Shown here: positions 63,935 to 64,000 of the stretch, piece after piece
Layout: every line of letters starts with the position of its first letter
Position numbering within the stretch: position 1 is the stretch's first letter
Assembly: GCF_000331305.1 (NCBI RefSeq)
Contig: NZ_KB217478.1
Location: forward strand, 1,967,679 to 2,031,678
DNA length: 64,000 nt
Reading direction: 5' to 3'
Source: Calothrix sp. PCC 7103
Lineage (GTDB): Bacteria; Cyanobacteriota; Cyanobacteriia; Cyanobacteriales; Nostocaceae
Notes under the pieces: generated by a model
Databases searched by the model: none
What the model saw: only the letters and a program-made list of their open reading frames with translations
What the model was told of the DNA's origin: nothing
Translations under genes and position numbers: made by a program

Positions 63935-64000
63935 TTAGATTACGTTTGCTACTGCTGCGTATTTGGTAGCTAAATCAGCTGGCGCCATTGTTTCGTATGG
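63935..64000 (-). CDS. 3' end of an unidentified gene, 21 codons seen
   Basis: The right edge enters a minus-strand frame ending PYETMAPADLATKYAAVANV-I and stop at 63935. A GGCGCC site lies inside it. Too short to identify. Confidence 0.5.
   Translation of the reverse strand, partial: PYETMAPADLATKYAAVANVI

Noticed and set aside
1-64000. CRISPR array or tRNA gene
   Set aside because: The tandem repeats are 7- to 9-mers without spacers, and I saw no cloverleaf or T-loop consensus anywhere.

Overview
The window looks like chromosome from a filamentous, probably heterocyst-type (Nostocales) cyanobacterium. Evidence is the mix of thylakoid genes (psbY, a PAM68-type photosystem II assembly factor), cyanophycin genes (a CphA2-type synthetase and cyanophycinase), the type IV pilus operon pilMNOQ with AMIN-domain secretin, cyanobacteria-typical families (TIGR02652, a DUF1823-like protein, DUF1517, a giant Ser/Thr kinase-AAA-GAF-histidine kinase), and many short tandem and palindromic intergenic repeats. 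Base composition is AT-rich. The hexamer GGCGCC occurs about 100 times (roughly one per 600 bp, where a handful would be expected). I did not find the usual cyanobacterial HIP1 octamer GCGATCGC, so GGCGCC looks like this genome's highly iterated palindrome.

Layout. 0-5.4 kb: two small coupled hypotheticals, a CocE/NonD hydrolase, coaD overlapping a coiled-coil DivIVA/AtpF-like gene, and an alpha-oxoamine synthase. 5.7-11.2 kb: one 1817-residue hybrid kinase. 11.2-16.5 kb: a decaying accessory island. It holds a broken AAA ATPase/DUF4276-like relic carrying three in-frame TGA codons and a 91-bp MITE, an ISAs1-type element with 229-bp inverted arms whose transposase is broken by a 37-bp palindrome, a broken Rpn-type nuclease, a collapsed BrnT/BrnA toxin-antitoxin pair, and an intact-looking HicB/HicA pair.

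16.7-28.4 kb: the TldE/TldD pair, cysS, a His-rich CobW GTPase, a hypothetical, then pilQ-pilO-pilN-pilM on the minus strand. 28.5-38.6 kb: a sugar-binding lipoprotein, folC, psbY, a gamma carbonic anhydrase-like protein, TIGR02652, a VOC protein, an M16 peptidase with an in-frame heptamer-repeat insertion, map, acyP and an Asp/Arg-rich protein. 38.7-46.3 kb: a storage-polymer locus. Two paralogous GH13/CBM48 enzymes flank a divergent cphA2 / small ORF-cphB pair, joining alpha-glucan and cyanophycin metabolism. 46.4-54.9 kb: a response-regulator remnant, rpsO-PAM68, a DAHP synthase, a lipoprotein, a polytopic membrane protein, a DUF1517-pentapeptide repeat pair and arogenate dehydrogenase. 55-64 kb: a PAS histidine kinase, an HtrA protease, a two-component system, a zinc-ribbon protein, PPK2 and the 3' end of one more gene.

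Most genes are housekeeping or cyanobacterial-core. The unusual material is the repeat ecology (GGCGCC, GTAGAGAC palindromes, a 66-bp double palindrome, a 9-mer repeat, heptamer STRRs) and the island of stepwise gene decay. I saw no tRNA, rRNA or CRISPR array. All family calls are from reading the sequence, without a database search.
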